Positions 7,331 to 17,144 are shown, counted from the stretch's first letter. The stretch is DNA of 64,000 nt from Jeotgalibacillus malaysiensis (GCA_000818095.1 CP009416.1:197501-261500); one strand, 5' to 3'. Numbers and translations are program-made. The notes: generated by a model not told the origin, from the letters alone.

Positions 7331-8669
7331 ATTCCTTGAAAGCCGCTGGTTCCTGAGAGGATTTGCGTTGCTGGTGGCTGTACTGATGTTTATCACGGTC
7401 AATACTGAAGAAGAAGGAACAAACACTTCTGCAAGCTCTCAAAACGATGTGGAAGTGATTGAAAGCGTTCCGGTTGATACGATCTATAACGAAGAAGAAC
7501 TCGTTGTAACGGGTGTGCCGAATACGGTTGACGTTACCATCCAGGGGCCTACTCAGTTTGTCACCAGAACCAATGCGGTGAGGGATTTCCGTGTGTTTAT
7601 TAACCTTGCAGATCTTGAGCTTGGTACACATGAAGTTGAACTGCAGCCTGAAGGTTTTTCATCACAGCTGACTGTAACGATTTCTCCTGCGGTTGCTACT
7701 GTCACAATTGATGAGCGGGTGACAGAAGAATTCGCTGTAGATGCTGAATTCAACCAGTCAATTATTCCTGAAGGCTTTGAGCTTGAGGGGATTGAATCAG
7801 ATCCTGCAACGGTTCAGGTAACCGGAGCAAGAAACGTTATTGAGTCCATCCGCTACGTCAGAGCCTCAGTGGATATAGAAGGTCAGGTCGAAGATGAACA
7901 GACCATCGAATCGACCGTTCAGGTGCTTAATGCCAATCTGGACAAGCTGCCTGTAACGGTTGAACCACAAACGGTGGATCTGTCTGTCAGCGTTACGCAG
8001 CCGAGCAAAGAAGTAGCGCTTGTGCCGGCAGCGTCCGGTACGCCTGCAGAAGGCTTTGAACTTGAGTCAATTGAGCTGGCAAGTGACACGGTGACCATTT
8101 ATGGGCCAACAGACACGATTGACAATATTAGTGAAATTGAAGTACCATTTGATCTTTCGGGTGTTTCAAATGATGGTTCACGTATGGAAGTACCGATTCC
8201 GGTTCCAGAAGGTGTGACAAGCTTATCCAGTGAAACAGTCGCAGGTGTGATCTCACTAACTGAATCAGATTCAGATGAGGGAGCGGCGGCTGATACATCA
8301 GAGGAGACAGCAGAAACACCTGCACCTGAAGAAGAGGAAGAACCTGCTGAGGAGAATGATACTGCCTCAGATAATAATAATGAATCAACAGAGGAGCTGA
8401 CATTGTCGGCTCTTCCTGTTGAAATGCGCAATATAGGCGATGAACTGCAGGCGACTTTTTTGAGTCCAGCCAGCGGGGAGCTTAACTTACGCGTAACCGG
8501 AGAACCGGAAACGCTTGAAGAGTTGTCAGAAGACGACGTCTCACTGTTTGTAGATGCGGAAGGGTTAGAAGAAGGCGAACATGAAATGGAAGTCCAGATC
8601 GAAGGACCTTCCAATGTGACATATATTTTATCGCAGTCCAGTATTTCATTTTCACTGGCGACTGCATAA
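7323..8669 (+). CDS. cdaR: CdaA regulator CdaR (YbbR repeats)
   Basis: A 448-residue protein anchored by one N-terminal membrane helix (about 8-23, FLRGFALLVAVLMFI) with an external part of four YbbR-like beta domains. It regulates CdaA activity in the known operon. An acidic linker rich in E, D, S and A (about residues 315-355) separates the third and fourth domains. ATG 7323 lies behind GGAGGGGG and overlaps the end of cdaA. Such acidic linkers vary between species. Confidence 0.92.
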   Translation: MDKFLESRWFLRGFALLVAVLMFITVNTEEEGTNTSASSQNDVEVIESVPVDTIYNEEELVVTGVPNTVDVTIQGPTQFVTRTNAVRDFRVFINLADLELGTHEVELQPEGFSSQLTVTISPAVATVTIDERVTEEFAVDAEFNQSIIPEGFELEGIESDPATVQVTGARNVIESIRYVRASVDIEGQVEDEQTIESTVQVLNANLDKLPVTVEPQTVDLSVSVTQPSKEVALVPAASGTPAEGFELESIELASDTVTIYGPTDTIDNISEIEVPFDLSGVSNDGSRMEVPIPVPEGVTSLSSETVAGVISLTESDSDEGAAADTSEETAETPAPEEEEEPAEENDTASDNNNESTEELTLSALPVEMRNIGDELQATFLSPASGELNLRVTGEPETLEELSEDDVSLFVDAEGLEEGEHEMEVQIEGPSNVTYILSQSSISFSLATA

Positions 8670-8710
8670 GCCCTGGGAGGGGCCGTTTATAAGAAGGAGC
8701 GATGTTTATC

Positions 8711-10060
8711 ATGGGTAAATATTTTGGAACAGACGGGGTCCGCGGAGTAGCAAACGCTGAGCTTACGCCGGAAATGGCATTTAAGCTTGGGCGCTTCGGA
8801 GGCTACGTGCTGACAAAAGAAACAACACGCCCAAAGGTTTTAATTGGACGTGATACAAGAATTTCAGGTCATATGTTAGAAGGCGCGCTTGTCGCTGGTC
8901 TTCTATCAATCGGTGCGGAAGTCATGCGTCTTGGCGTTATTTCTACACCAGGTGTAGCATTCCTGACAAAAGCAATGGGTGCACAGGCTGGCGTGATGAT
9001 CTCAGCTTCACATAACCCGGTGCCTGATAATGGAATCAAGTTCTTCGGTCCTGACGGCTTTAAGCTGACAGATGAGCAGGAAGCTGAAATTGAAGCACTA
9101 ATTGATGCGGAAACAGATACAACACCACGTCCAACAGGCGGCGACCTTGGCGTTGTAACAGATTACTTTGAAGGCGGACAGAAGTACCTTCAGTATCTGA
9201 AGCAGTCAGCTGACGAAGATTTCAGCGGTATTCACGTAGCGCTTGATTGTGCACACGGTGCAACATCAGCACTTGCGACACACCTGTTTGCAGACCTTGA
9301 TGCAGACCTTTCAACAATGGGCGCATCACCAAACGGACTGAATATCAATGAAGGTGTAGGGTCAACTCACCCTGAAACACTTGCTGACTTTGTAAAAGAA
9401 AAAGGTGCAGACGTTGGTCTTGCATTTGACGGAGACGGCGACCGGATCATCGCAGTTGATGAAAACGGACAGGTTGTAGATGGTGACCAGATTATGTTCA
9501 TCTGCGCAAAGCACCTGAAGAGCGAATCTCGTCTGAAGCAAAATACAGTCGTATCAACTGTCATGAGTAACCTTGGTTTCCATAAAGGGCTTGAAGAAGC
9601 AGGAATCCTGAGCATTCAGACAGCTGTTGGTGACCGTTATGTTGTTGAAGAAATGAAAAAAGGCAGCTACACACTTGGTGGTGAGCAGTCAGGACACATT
9701 ATCTTCCTTGACTACAACACAACTGGTGACGGACTGTTAACAGGTCTTCAGCTTGTCAATATCATGAAGCTGACAGGCAAGAAGCTTTCTGAGCTTGCTG
9801 CTGAAATGGAGATCTTCCCGCAGAAGCTTGTGAATATCCGCGTTAGCGATAAGCACGGTGTAACGGATAATGCTGAAGTCAAAGCGATCATTGAACAGGT
9901 GGAAAAAGAGATGGATGGCAACGGCCGTATTCTCGTACGTCCATCAGGTACTGAGCCGCTTGTGCGTGTGATGGCTGAAGCACCGACGAAAGAGCTTTGC
10001 GAAGAGTATGTAAACCGCATTGCTGAAGTGGTTGAGAATGAAATGGGCGTTAAAGCTTAA
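8711..10060 (+). CDS. glmM: phosphoglucosamine mutase
   Basis: A 449-residue enzyme converting glucosamine-6-phosphate to glucosamine-1-phosphate for wall precursor synthesis. The phosphoserine loop ISASHNP is at 97-103 (Ser100), the metal loop is DGDGDR near 240, and the phosphate-binding RPSGTEP is near 408. ATG 8711 (MGKYFGTDG, the family start) is preferred over ATG 8702, because AAGGAG at 8694-8699 is only 2 nt from the latter and 11 nt from the former. It is the last gene of the cda operon and is followed by a long hairpin. Confidence 0.96.
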   Translation: MGKYFGTDGVRGVANAELTPEMAFKLGRFGGYVLTKETTRPKVLIGRDTRISGHMLEGALVAGLLSIGAEVMRLGVISTPGVAFLTKAMGAQAGVMISASHNPVPDNGIKFFGPDGFKLTDEQEAEIEALIDAETDTTPRPTGGDLGVVTDYFEGGQKYLQYLKQSADEDFSGIHVALDCAHGATSALATHLFADLDADLSTMGASPNGLNINEGVGSTHPETLADFVKEKGADVGLAFDGDGDRIIAVDENGQVVDGDQIMFICAKHLKSESRLKQNTVVSTVMSNLGFHKGLEEAGILSIQTAVGDRYVVEEMKKGSYTLGGEQSGHIIFLDYNTTGDGLLTGLQLVNIMKLTGKKLSELAAEMEIFPQKLVNIRVSDKHGVTDNAEVKAIIEQVEKEMDGNGRILVRPSGTEPLVRVMAEAPTKELCEEYVNRIAEVVENEMGVKA

Positions 10061-10072
10061 TATAGATGTATG

Positions 10073-10120
10073 AAAAAGGAGAAATACACTGTGATTGTGC
10101 AGTTGTGTTTCTCCTTTTTG
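10073..10120 (+). terminator. terminator of the cdaA-cdaR-glmM operon
   Basis: AAAAAGGAGAAATACAC pairs with GTTGTGTTTCTCCTTTTT around a TGTGATTGTGCA loop, 12 nt after the glmM stop. The T-rich arm supplies the U tract. Confidence 0.85.
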
Positions 10121-10277
10121 TATGGGTCTAGGCGTGGCGGTGAATGGGAGTGAGTGGCGGGACGGTGAAGGAATTGTGCTCGTAAATGAAGGGAAACTTT
10201 CAGCGTTTGAAGGGAATACTGGACTTTATGATAGAAATAACCCCGTTGGAATCCGACCTGAGAGAATCGAAATCAAT

Positions 10278-10346
10278 ATTGAAGCAATCATTCTCAAATT
10301 GAAGCAATTATTTTTCAAATTGATGGTAAAATTCCTGAAATGAATG
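10278..10346. repeat. degenerate 20-21-bp tandem repeats
   Basis: ATTGAAGCAAT at 10278 and 10298, ATTGATGG at 10319 and ATGAATG at 10340 form four weakening units at steps of 20, 21 and 21 bp. The rest of the gap 10121-10390 holds no convincing gene. Confidence 0.5.
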
Positions 10347-10390
10347 AAAAGCCCATGCCCATCAGCGCAGCCGTTGCACCCGACCACACT

Positions 10391-10422
10391 AAGAAAGGCA
10401 TACGCTCCTAAAGCGCACGCCT
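10391..10422 (-). terminator. probable terminator of the DUF2207 gene
   Basis: On the minus strand AGGCGTGCGCT pairs with AGCGTATGCCT (11 bp, two GU pairs) around TTAGG, followed by TTCTT, just past the stop codon at 10434. The U tract is weak. Confidence 0.5.
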
Positions 10423-10433
10423 TCTCTCTAAAA

Positions 10434-12152
10434 TTAGACTGATTTTTCACCCATCATCTCATAAGGATGAACACCTTTTGCCACTAAATACGTCAGTGGC
10501 ACTGCTTTGAGCGGCTGGTGGTCCTGATGGATATAATCTTTCAGATCAACGCCGTGGACAGGCATTTGGATTGCACGGATCATCCATGGGTCAATGGCAT
10601 CTTTTGTAATTGAGAATGAGTCATCTGTAGTGAGCATGTATTTGAATGATAAGATGCTATCCTCAAGCTGCGGTTTTTTATAGTTAAACGATAGTGGTTT
10701 GACTAAAAAGACCAGTACGGCAAGTGTAAGTCCGTACGTTAAAAAGGTCAGATTGAGTCCAATATCGGTCAGCGCAATGCCTGTAAAGATATTCAGGAAG
10801 ATGGCGATCATCCAGAGCCATTTGTTCAGCGTGAACTTAAATGTCAGTGCGAACAGAATACCGGGTACGAAGACGAATATGAAAATGGCGGCCGGGTGAC
10901 TGTTCTCGAGCAGGTGGTTAATCACAAGCAGCACGAACATCAGCCCCATCAGAATTCTAAGCAGGAGGAGCGGCCTTTTGTTTGGCCCGAATTGTGCATT
11001 GAACTCTTTTTTCGCAAGCTTTTCCCACTTAGCATAATGCTGTGACGAAAACTCCTGCAATAGAGACTCATTTAACGTCACTTCATCATGAGTTTTGAAC
11101 AGAGTATCTAATAGAAACTGTTCACTCTTTGTCAGGGGTACAGATTGTCCGCTCTTTTGGAATGTCAGATGATCACTATTCATCCCAGTCGTTAATGCAC
11201 CTTTTTCCTTCAGCGTATAGAGTGCTGCAAGGAGGCTTTCAGACTGCTTGGGCTTCTCATTTTGTCCAAAGAGAACAGCCAGTGGTGTGAAATTCATGAC
11301 ATTTTCCGCATGTCCGGAAGCTCGTTTTCTCATGATAAACATTAAGATGACTGACAGGATAATGGCGATGATCAGAAAGATATTAAACCACTTCACTGCA
11401 GAACCGATAGCAGATTGCTGTTCGAAGTTCTTATCTGCTTCCGCATAAATGGCTTCCTGGTCCTGCACGGCTTCATTAAGTGACATAGGCGCCGGCACAG
11501 GGTTCGCCTCCGTCATCACATCTGATGGGAATAGAATCCTTACTTCAGAGTTCGTGAACATCGGTGAGGAAGGTGTGTAAAACCGGACACCTGACTCGTC
11601 CTGGTGCGTGATCTCCCCATTCCGGTCCGGGAAAAAGACTTCCGTCTGATCCGGGGGAACAGGTCCCGGGAAAATCACGTCAATATAAAGCTCATTCATA
11701 TCCTCATCATGATGCGACCCGTCACTGAAAAATGGCAGGTAGGCATCAGTGTATTCCTCGTAGACCCTGACTGCATCTTCAAGCGTATATGTATAAAACA
11801 CTTTAATCGTTTCGTACTCTCCATCTACAGTCGTCCATACTGTCTCATCACCGTACTCATAATCAAGCATCGTAAGGTCGGCACTCTGGATAAAACCGGG
11901 TTCATCATTTGATCCGGTAATAGCGTAGGCTTCAAAATCATCCACACCACTGTGCCCTTCACGATAAAGCGTCCGTCCTACTTCCTCTTCATATTCAGTA
12001 AATGAATAATGGAACACCTCATTGACCGTGACATCGCCATTTGGTTGGATCCAGGCACGGACTTTCGCTTCCTCAACTGTATACGCAGCTGCGTCAGCTA
12101 TAGCAAAAAGCCATAGGAAGCCTGCTATAATCACTAATTTATTCAACATCAT
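10434..12152 (-). CDS. DUF2207 domain membrane protein
   Basis: A 572-residue protein with a signal peptide (about 1-22), a long external domain with the DUF2207 pattern (VRAWIQPNGDVTVNEVFHYSF and later ADLTMLDYEYGDETVW), a membrane helix near 255-275, a cytoplasmic linker, and several more helices near 395-490. The function of the family is unknown. The start is one of two adjacent ATG codons behind AAGAAGGTGA. It is transcribed alone, opposite to the neighbours on both sides. Confidence 0.8.
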   Translation of the reverse strand: MMLNKLVIIAGFLWLFAIADAAAYTVEEAKVRAWIQPNGDVTVNEVFHYSFTEYEEEVGRTLYREGHSGVDDFEAYAITGSNDEPGFIQSADLTMLDYEYGDETVWTTVDGEYETIKVFYTYTLEDAVRVYEEYTDAYLPFFSDGSHHDEDMNELYIDVIFPGPVPPDQTEVFFPDRNGEITHQDESGVRFYTPSSPMFTNSEVRILFPSDVMTEANPVPAPMSLNEAVQDQEAIYAEADKNFEQQSAIGSAVKWFNIFLIIAIILSVILMFIMRKRASGHAENVMNFTPLAVLFGQNEKPKQSESLLAALYTLKEKGALTTGMNSDHLTFQKSGQSVPLTKSEQFLLDTLFKTHDEVTLNESLLQEFSSQHYAKWEKLAKKEFNAQFGPNKRPLLLLRILMGLMFVLLVINHLLENSHPAAIFIFVFVPGILFALTFKFTLNKWLWMIAIFLNIFTGIALTDIGLNLTFLTYGLTLAVLVFLVKPLSFNYKKPQLEDSILSFKYMLTTDDSFSITKDAIDPWMIRAIQMPVHGVDLKDYIHQDHQPLKAVPLTYLVAKGVHPYEMMGEKSV

Positions 12153-12302
12153 TTCACCTTCTTATTTCGTGCTATATGTCCTTACGCATAATAGCAGGAA
12201 AAAGTTTCAAAAAGAAGGACACAAGCGAAACTGAAAAGCATTTGTAACCCACGTAACAAACCAACATGGTATACTACTTCTCGTGCGTCACAAAAAATTA
12301 GA

Positions 12303-12332
12303 TTGACGTAAATTTCGTTCATGACGTATGAT
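12303..12332 (+). promoter_or_regulatory. glmS promoter
   Basis: TTGACG (12303-12308), 18-bp spacer, TATGAT (12327-12332). A second possible extended -10 (TGGTATACT, 12267-12275) lies upstream. Either gives a leader that contains the ribozyme. Confidence 0.55.
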
Positions 12333-12433
12333 AAGGTAAGTGTATTTTTCCCAAAATAGGGTATACAGGAAAAGTCGCACTTTTATTCAAAATAGAAAGA
12401 GAGGGCTGTGAGGTACACAATACGATACAAAAA

Positions 12434-12600
12434 GCGCCAGGACTGCCCAGCGTAGCGGCAGTTGACGAGGAGAAGGAGCATCGAGTGTTCGGCGGATGCC
12501 TTCCGGCTGATGACTGCACAGCCGAAAACCTGTTTTTTGAAATCACAGAGGCGACTCAGTGGACAAAGAAAACAGGACTGCAGCACCCTAAAAAACTAGA
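12434..12600 (+). ncRNA. glmS ribozyme / riboswitch
   Basis: The leader contains the conserved glmS ribozyme blocks in order: AGCGCC at the cleavage site (cut expected between A12433 and G12434), GGCAGTTGACGAGGAG, TTCGGCGGATGCC, CCGGCTGATGACTGCACAGCC, and the P3/P4 domain ending in AACAGGACTGCAGCACCC. In this class glucosamine-6-phosphate acts as a cofactor for self-cleavage, and the cut mRNA is degraded, giving feedback on GlmS. Its 3' boundary is approximate. The glmS start codon is about 270 nt further downstream, much farther than in Bacillus subtilis. Confidence 0.93.
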
Positions 12601-12654
12601 TTAGCGATGTTGAAGTATAGAAAGACAATCTTTGAGATTGCACAGCTGAGTGAT

Positions 12655-12771
12655 TGGAGCGGAAGGCGACGACTCCGGAGCGATTAGTGGGACAGCTGAG
12701 ACCCCGCAACCGAAGGTGAGGAGGCTCAGCGACCACCGCTCGGAAAGCGTTCGCCTGAAGCGGAAATCACC
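12655..12771. repeat. Bacillaceae palindromic repeat element
   Basis: The run starting GGAGCGGAAGGCGACGACTC, with internal GGGACAGCTGAGACCCCGC and GAGGAGGCTCAGC and ending GCCTGAAGCGGAAATCACC, is the widespread high-GC repeat seen between genes in many Bacillaceae (from memory; the exact name is uncertain). Its ends (GGAGCGGAAGGCG / CGCCTGAAGCGGAAATC) and centre can fold. It sits inside the transcribed leader between ribozyme and glmS. Confidence 0.7.
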
Positions 12772-12810
12772 AGTTAACTTTAACAGGGCAAAAAACTAAT
12801 AGAGAGATAA

Positions 12811-12848
12811 AGGGGGCACGTCCGTCCTCTTATACGGTCATGCCCTCC
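12811..12848 (+). other. hairpin just before the glmS ribosome binding site
   Basis: GGGGGCA (12812-12818) pairs with TGCCCTC (12841-12847) and CCGT with ACGG inside it. No clear U tract follows (CCTTATCATC), so it is a leader structure rather than an obvious terminator. AGGAGG follows at 12860. Confidence 0.5.
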
Positions 12849-12873
12849 TTATCATCACAGGAGGATACTAATT

Positions 12874-14676
12874 ATGTGTGGAATTGTAGGATATATTGGA
12901 TCAAACGATACGAAGGAAATTTTGCTGAAAGGTCTTGAGAAGCTTGAATACCGCGGTTATGACTCTGCTGGAATCGCAGTAAAAAATGACGACGGCGTAT
13001 CTGTATTCAAAGAAAAAGGACGCATCGCAGACCTTCGTGCAATCGTGGACGACAGCGTGAGCGCTAACATCGGAATCGGCCATACGCGCTGGGCAACACA
13101 CGGTGAACCAAGCCAGGTGAACGCACACCCTCACCAGAGTACAACAAGCCGTTTTACGCTTGTACACAACGGTGTAATCGAGAACTATGCACAGCTGAAG
13201 CGTGAGCACCTTGCAGACGTTGAGCTTGTATCAGAAACAGATACAGAAATCATCGTTCAGCTGATCGAAAAGTTTGTAAAAGAAGGCCTTGAAACAGAAG
13301 CAGCATTTGCAAAAGCACTAACAGAACTGAAAGGTTCATATGCAATCGCGCTTTTAGATAACCAGGACGAAGACACAATCTTTGTTGCGAAAAACAAGAG
13401 CCCGCTACTAGTTGGTCTTGGTGAAGACTTCAACGTTGTTGCATCTGATGCAATGGCTATGCTTCAGGTAACTGATGAGTATGTTGAACTGATGGACAAA
13501 GAAATGGTTATCGTAACGAAAGAAAGCACAACAATTAAAACGCTTGATGGCGAAACTGTTGCGCGTGATTCTTACAAAGCAGAAATCGATGCAAGCGACA
13601 TCGAAAAGGGTACGTACCCTCACTATATGCTAAAAGAAATCGACGAGCAGCCTGCAGTAATGCGTAAAATCATTCAGGCTTACCAGAATGAAGAAGGCGA
13701 GCTTTCAATTGCGAAAGATACGCTTGACGCTGTAAACGCAGCTGACCGCATCTATATCATTGCTTGCGGAACAAGCTACCATGCAGGACTTGTAGGGAAA
13801 GAGTACCTTGAAAAAACAGCGAAAATCCCAACAGAAGTACACGTAGCGAGTGAGTTCGTATACAACACACCGTTACTATCTGAAAAGCCATTATTTATCT
13901 TTATTTCTCAAAGTGGTGAAACAGCAGACAGCCGTGCCGTACTTGTACACGTAAAAGAACTGGGACACCCTGCACTGACACTGACAAACGTAGCAGGCTC
14001 AACACTTTCACGTGAAGCAAACCACACACTTCTGCTGCACGCAGGACCAGAGATCGCGGTAGCTTCAACAAAAGCTTACACTGCACAAATCGCAGTCCTT
14101 GCAATCCTTGCAGAAGCAGCTGGAAAAGCAAAAGGCTTCGAAATGAAGTTCGACCTTGTTCAGGAAATGGGTATCGTTGCTAACGCAATCCAGACACTGA
14201 CAGACGACAAAGAAGCATTCGAGCAAATCGCACGTGACTTCCTAAGCACAACGCGCAACGCATTCTTCATCGGACGCTCAATGGATTACCATGTCGTTCA
14301 GGAAGCTGCGCTAAAGCTGAAAGAAATCTCTTACATCCAGGCTGAAGGTTTCGCAGGCGGCGAGCTGAAGCACGGAACAATCGCACTAATCGAAGACGGC
14401 ACACCAGTCGTTGCCCTGGCAACACAGGAAAACGTCAACCTGAGCATCCGCGGTAACGTCAAAGAAGTAGCAGCCCGCGGCGCCAACCCATGCATAATCT
14501 CAATGAAAGGCCTTGAAGAACAAGGCGACAGCTACGTGATCCCACACGTACACGAACTGCTTGCACCACTGGTATCAGTTGTACCGACACAGCTGATTGC
14601 TTACTATGCAGCACTTCATAGAGATTGTGATGTTGATAAGCCACGTAACCTTGCGAAGAGTGTTACTGTAGAATAA
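12874..14676 (+). CDS. glmS: glutamine-fructose-6-phosphate transaminase
   Basis: A 600-residue enzyme making glucosamine-6-phosphate from fructose-6-phosphate and glutamine. The N-terminal glutaminase domain begins MCGIVGYIG with Cys2 as nucleophile, and two SIS sugar-isomerase domains follow (about 285-425 and 455-590; SQSGETADS and STKAYTAQ are sugar-phosphate contacts). The C-terminus [13 protein letters not shown] is typical. ATG 12874 lies behind CAGGAGG. It feeds GlmM, encoded 3 kb upstream, and is controlled by the ribozyme in its leader. Confidence 0.97.
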   Translation: MCGIVGYIGSNDTKEILLKGLEKLEYRGYDSAGIAVKNDDGVSVFKEKGRIADLRAIVDDSVSANIGIGHTRWATHGEPSQVNAHPHQSTTSRFTLVHNGVIENYAQLKREHLADVELVSETDTEIIVQLIEKFVKEGLETEAAFAKALTELKGSYAIALLDNQDEDTIFVAKNKSPLLVGLGEDFNVVASDAMAMLQVTDEYVELMDKEMVIVTKESTTIKTLDGETVARDSYKAEIDASDIEKGTYPHYMLKEIDEQPAVMRKIIQAYQNEEGELSIAKDTLDAVNAADRIYIIACGTSYHAGLVGKEYLEKTAKIPTEVHVASEFVYNTPLLSEKPLFIFISQSGETADSRAVLVHVKELGHPALTLTNVAGSTLSREANHTLLLHAGPEIAVASTKAYTAQIAVLAILAEAAGKAKGFEMKFDLVQEMGIVANAIQTLTDDKEAFEQIARDFLSTTRNAFFIGRSMDYHVVQEAALKLKEISYIQAEGFAGGELKHGTIALIEDGTPVVALATQENVNLSIRGNVKEVAARGANPCIISMKGLEEQGDSYVIPHVHELLAPLVSVVPTQLIAYYAALHRDCDVDKPRNLAKSVTVE

Positions 14677-14700
14677 TTATAAAAATCCTGATGAGCTAGT

Positions 14701-14790
14701 TGTAGCTTTGAAATAAAGTTGCGATGTTTATAAAAAAGATACGATGTTTAAAGTAAAGTCGCGGCGTTTGTAAAAAAGTTGCTGTCCTCA
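14701..14790. repeat. four-copy degenerate tandem array, 20-bp period
   Basis: Units beginning GCGATGTTTA, ACGATGTTTA, GCGGCGTTTG and GCTGTC occur at 14721, 14741, 14761 and 14781, exactly 20 bp apart, each followed by a TAAAAAAG- or TAAAG-like A-rich half. The array starts about 25 nt after the glmS stop codon. Confidence 0.65.
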
Positions 14791-14835
14791 CGCAAAAAAC
14801 TCTTACCAAAGGTAATAAAGTTTTACAGAACGTGA
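14785..14835. other. long hairpin between repeats and terminator
   Basis: CCTCACG (14785-14791) pairs with CGTGAGG, and inside it AAAACT-CTTACC pairs with GGTAA-AAAGTTTT around a short AAA loop. No T tract follows on the plus strand, so its role is unclear. Confidence 0.4.
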
Positions 14836-14880
14836 GGAAAAAACGAGGGAAACAGGGCATGAAATAGCATGAAAAAAGAG

Positions 14881-14927
14881 GACTGAACACGTACCATCTG
14901 GTACGCTGTTCGGTCTTTTTTTTTGCG
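14881..14927 (+). terminator. strong terminator downstream of glmS
   Basis: GACTGAACA-CGTACC pairs with GGTACG-CTGTTCGGTC around ATCT, followed by nine T. It is the first clear terminator after glmS, 200 nt past the stop codon and beyond the 20-bp array. Confidence 0.85.
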
Positions 14928-15138
14928 TCTACAAATGAACAGCAGGTGAGAAAAAACAGGAGGAAAAAAGAGAGGAGAAAGCAGGAGAAAGCCCGCCGTA
15001 TCAACAAGCATGAAGAAAAAGAGAGAGAAAAAGCATGAGCAAAAGCCAGCTTCTCTTCTCCCTGAAAATGTCCCGCTCCTCCACGAAAAGATCTCTCTTA
15101 ACCCTAATCCTTATCCAATCCTTCACCCTGATTTCTTG

Positions 15139-15232
15139 GTAAAACTTCATTACATTTTCGGCATCTTTTCTCGGACATTTTTTCATCCATTTCGTTAGAA
15201 ATCAGCGGTTTTTCTGTAAAACTTCATTACAT
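15139..15232. repeat. 17-bp direct repeat
   Basis: GTAAAACTTCATTACAT occurs at 15139-15155 and again at 15216-15232, 77 bp apart. The gap 14930-15490 otherwise shows only AT- or G-rich low-complexity sequence and no supported gene. Confidence 0.5.
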
Positions 15233-15490
15233 CAGATTTGTGTGCAAAAGTGGGTTGAGGGCAGGTGTGGTAAGGGTTTGGAGGGGGTGGGGGTTTGGTA
15301 AGGGTTTTTTGCGTGGAGACACATGGCGAATACTTTATTTAATAAACTTAATTATTGATCAATATCTTACATACCTGAAGAATAGCATCATACTTCTTTT
15401 GTCTTTTACCTACAAATTTAATTTCTATTCCCATTTGACTTTAGAAAATATGCTTCATTAGTGTTTCACACAAAGTTCAATTATTAATTG

Positions 15491-15637
15491 ATGAAAAATA
15501 TAAAAACCAAGAAGGAACGCGCTTTTTATAAGGTCATGCTTAGAAACTGCACACTTTTGTTATATCAGCGTAATGATAAAGTAATAGTAATGAAACTAGT
15601 AGATCAGTTGGTAAATGTTATGATTATTCTAGGTTAA
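15491..15637 (+). CDS. possible 48-residue protein, unsupported
   Basis: An open frame beginning MKNIKTKKERAFYKVM and ending VNVMIILG. The N-terminus is basic and the rest mildly amphipathic. There is no ribosome binding site before the ATG and I recognise no family. It precedes the M23 peptidase gene by 57 nt and may be chance. Confidence 0.2.
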   Translation: MKNIKTKKERAFYKVMLRNCTLLLYQRNDKVIVMKLVDQLVNVMIILG

Positions 15638-15694
15638 GAAAAAGATACTTCTGCATTAGAAGAATACATAACTAAGAAAGTGAGAAATTAATTG

Positions 15695-17038
15695 ATGAAA
15701 TTTATAGGTAAAGTCTTGGGGAGTTTGGTTTTATTTGCAGGGTTTACAGGAAGCAGTCTGTTTAATTTTAGTGATACAGCTCTATCAGAAAGTATTGATA
15801 GTTTAGAAGAAAAGAAACAGGAAATACAGGGAGAGCGAGAGTTAATTCAAGATGACATCTCTCTTAAAAATAATGAAATTGACAAGTTGATTAAGAAACA
15901 GGAAGAAATGCTTACACAAATTAATGAGCTTGATAATGAAATTGCAGATACTCAAAATAAAGTTGAAGTTGTAAATAAGAATTTAGAGAAATTAAAGCAG
16001 GAGATCAATGGGTTACAAAACGATATAGAAGAATTAATGACTAAAATAGAAGAAAGAACAAGCCTTCTTGAGGAGCGTGCCAGAGCGATTCAATTAACTG
16101 GGGGGTCAGTAGACTATGTTGAAGTACTCATGGGTGCGGAGGATTTCGGGGATTTTATAGACCGCTTTTCTGCAGTTAACCAATTAATGAGTGCCGACAG
16201 AGATATTATGAAAGAGCAAAAGAAGGATCAGGAAGCACTTAAAGATAAAAAATCAGAAATGGAAAATCGATTGAATGAACAAAAAAGTGAAAAAAATGAG
16301 CTCGATCAATTAATTTCCAGTCTTTCTTCTAAAAAAGAAGAAAAGAATCAGCTGTTTGAAAAATTAGAACAAGAGCAGCAGGCAGCTGAAGAAGAAAGAA
16401 CGGATCTTGAAGAAAAAGAATCTGAGCTTTATTCCCTGGAAGAAGGGATAGAAGCCGATATTATGGCTGAACAGGAAAGACAGAAGGAGCTGGCCAGACA
16501 AAAAGAACTTGAGAAGCAGGCAGAATTAGAAAAACAGGCAGCTGAAGAAGAACGTTCAAGAGAAAGTAAACGTGAAATTAATCAGACCGTTGAGAATTCA
16601 GTTTCCAGCCCACCACCGTCACCGGTTTCTGGTGATTGGGGTGCACCAGCAAATGGGAGATTTACAACTGAATTTGGTTATGATGTTTTAAATGGCAAAC
16701 CAAGATTCCATTACGGTATGGATATTGCCGGCGCAACCGGGACACCTATTCTCGCAGCAGCAGATGGGTATGTAACCACAGCTGAAACAAGTAATTCTTA
16801 TGGGAATTGGATTATCCTTACACATAGTATTAATGGCCAAACTTATTCTACCGTATATGCTCATATGAACAACCTTTCAGTTGGGCAGGGACAATATGTA
16901 GAAAAGGGTCAGCAAATTGGCGGCATGGGCAATACCGGCTTTTCATTTGGAACGCATCTTCATTTCGAACTTCATGAAGGCGCTTGGAATAACGGAAAAT
17001 CTAATGCAGTCAACCCAAGAAAATACGTTAATTGGTAG
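15695..17038 (+). CDS. secreted coiled-coil M23 peptidase (EnvC/CwlO-like architecture)
   Basis: A 447-residue exported cell-wall hydrolase. A signal peptide or anchor spans about 1-30 (KVLGSLVLFAGFTGSSLF), followed by a long charged coiled coil (about 32-290, rich in E, K and Q), a Ser/Pro linker, and a C-terminal LytM/M23 domain (about 325-440). The zinc ligands are in FHYGMDIAG and HLHFELHEG, so the domain looks active and should cut peptidoglycan cross-links. The coiled coil resembles regulators of division-linked hydrolases such as PcsB and EnvC. ATG 15695 is used; TTG 15692 is also in frame. The ribosome binding site (AAGTGAG) is weak. Confidence 0.85.
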   Translation: MKFIGKVLGSLVLFAGFTGSSLFNFSDTALSESIDSLEEKKQEIQGERELIQDDISLKNNEIDKLIKKQEEMLTQINELDNEIADTQNKVEVVNKNLEKLKQEINGLQNDIEELMTKIEERTSLLEERARAIQLTGGSVDYVEVLMGAEDFGDFIDRFSAVNQLMSADRDIMKEQKKDQEALKDKKSEMENRLNEQKSEKNELDQLISSLSSKKEEKNQLFEKLEQEQQAAEEERTDLEEKESELYSLEEGIEADIMAEQERQKELARQKELEKQAELEKQAAEEERSRESKREINQTVENSVSSPPPSPVSGDWGAPANGRFTTEFGYDVLNGKPRFHYGMDIAGATGTPILAAADGYVTTAETSNSYGNWIILTHSINGQTYSTVYAHMNNLSVGQGQYVEKGQQIGGMGNTGFSFGTHLHFELHEGAWNNGKSNAVNPRKYVNW

Positions 17039-17052
17039 ATAATAGTTAGTTA

Positions 17053-17085
17053 CACCCTCAGATCTTACTTGATCTGAGGGTATTT
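17053..17085 (+). terminator. hairpin after the M23 peptidase gene
   Basis: ACCCTCAGATC and GATCTGAGGGT form a perfect 11-bp stem around TTACTTG, followed by ATTTAAGG. The T tract is short. Confidence 0.6.
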
Positions 17086-17144
17086 AAGGATTTACAGTCA
17101 TTTAAAGTGTCTATTCTAAAATTAAATGTAAAGTGAGTGGTTTG

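Noticed and set aside
10095-10343. 82-codon frame after glmM
   Set aside because: It starts inside the glmM terminator and runs through the 20-21-bp array.
12319-12586. Minus-strand frames of 67-75 codons upstream of glmS
   Set aside because: They lie antisense to the glmS ribozyme, whose conserved blocks explain the sequence.
14696-15011. Minus-strand frames rich in F, L and C after glmS
   Set aside because: They span the 20-bp array, the long hairpin and the terminator, and have no start context.
15240-15461. 73-codon frame before the M23 peptidase gene
   Set aside because: Low-complexity G-rich then AT-rich composition, no ribosome binding site and no protein-like pattern.
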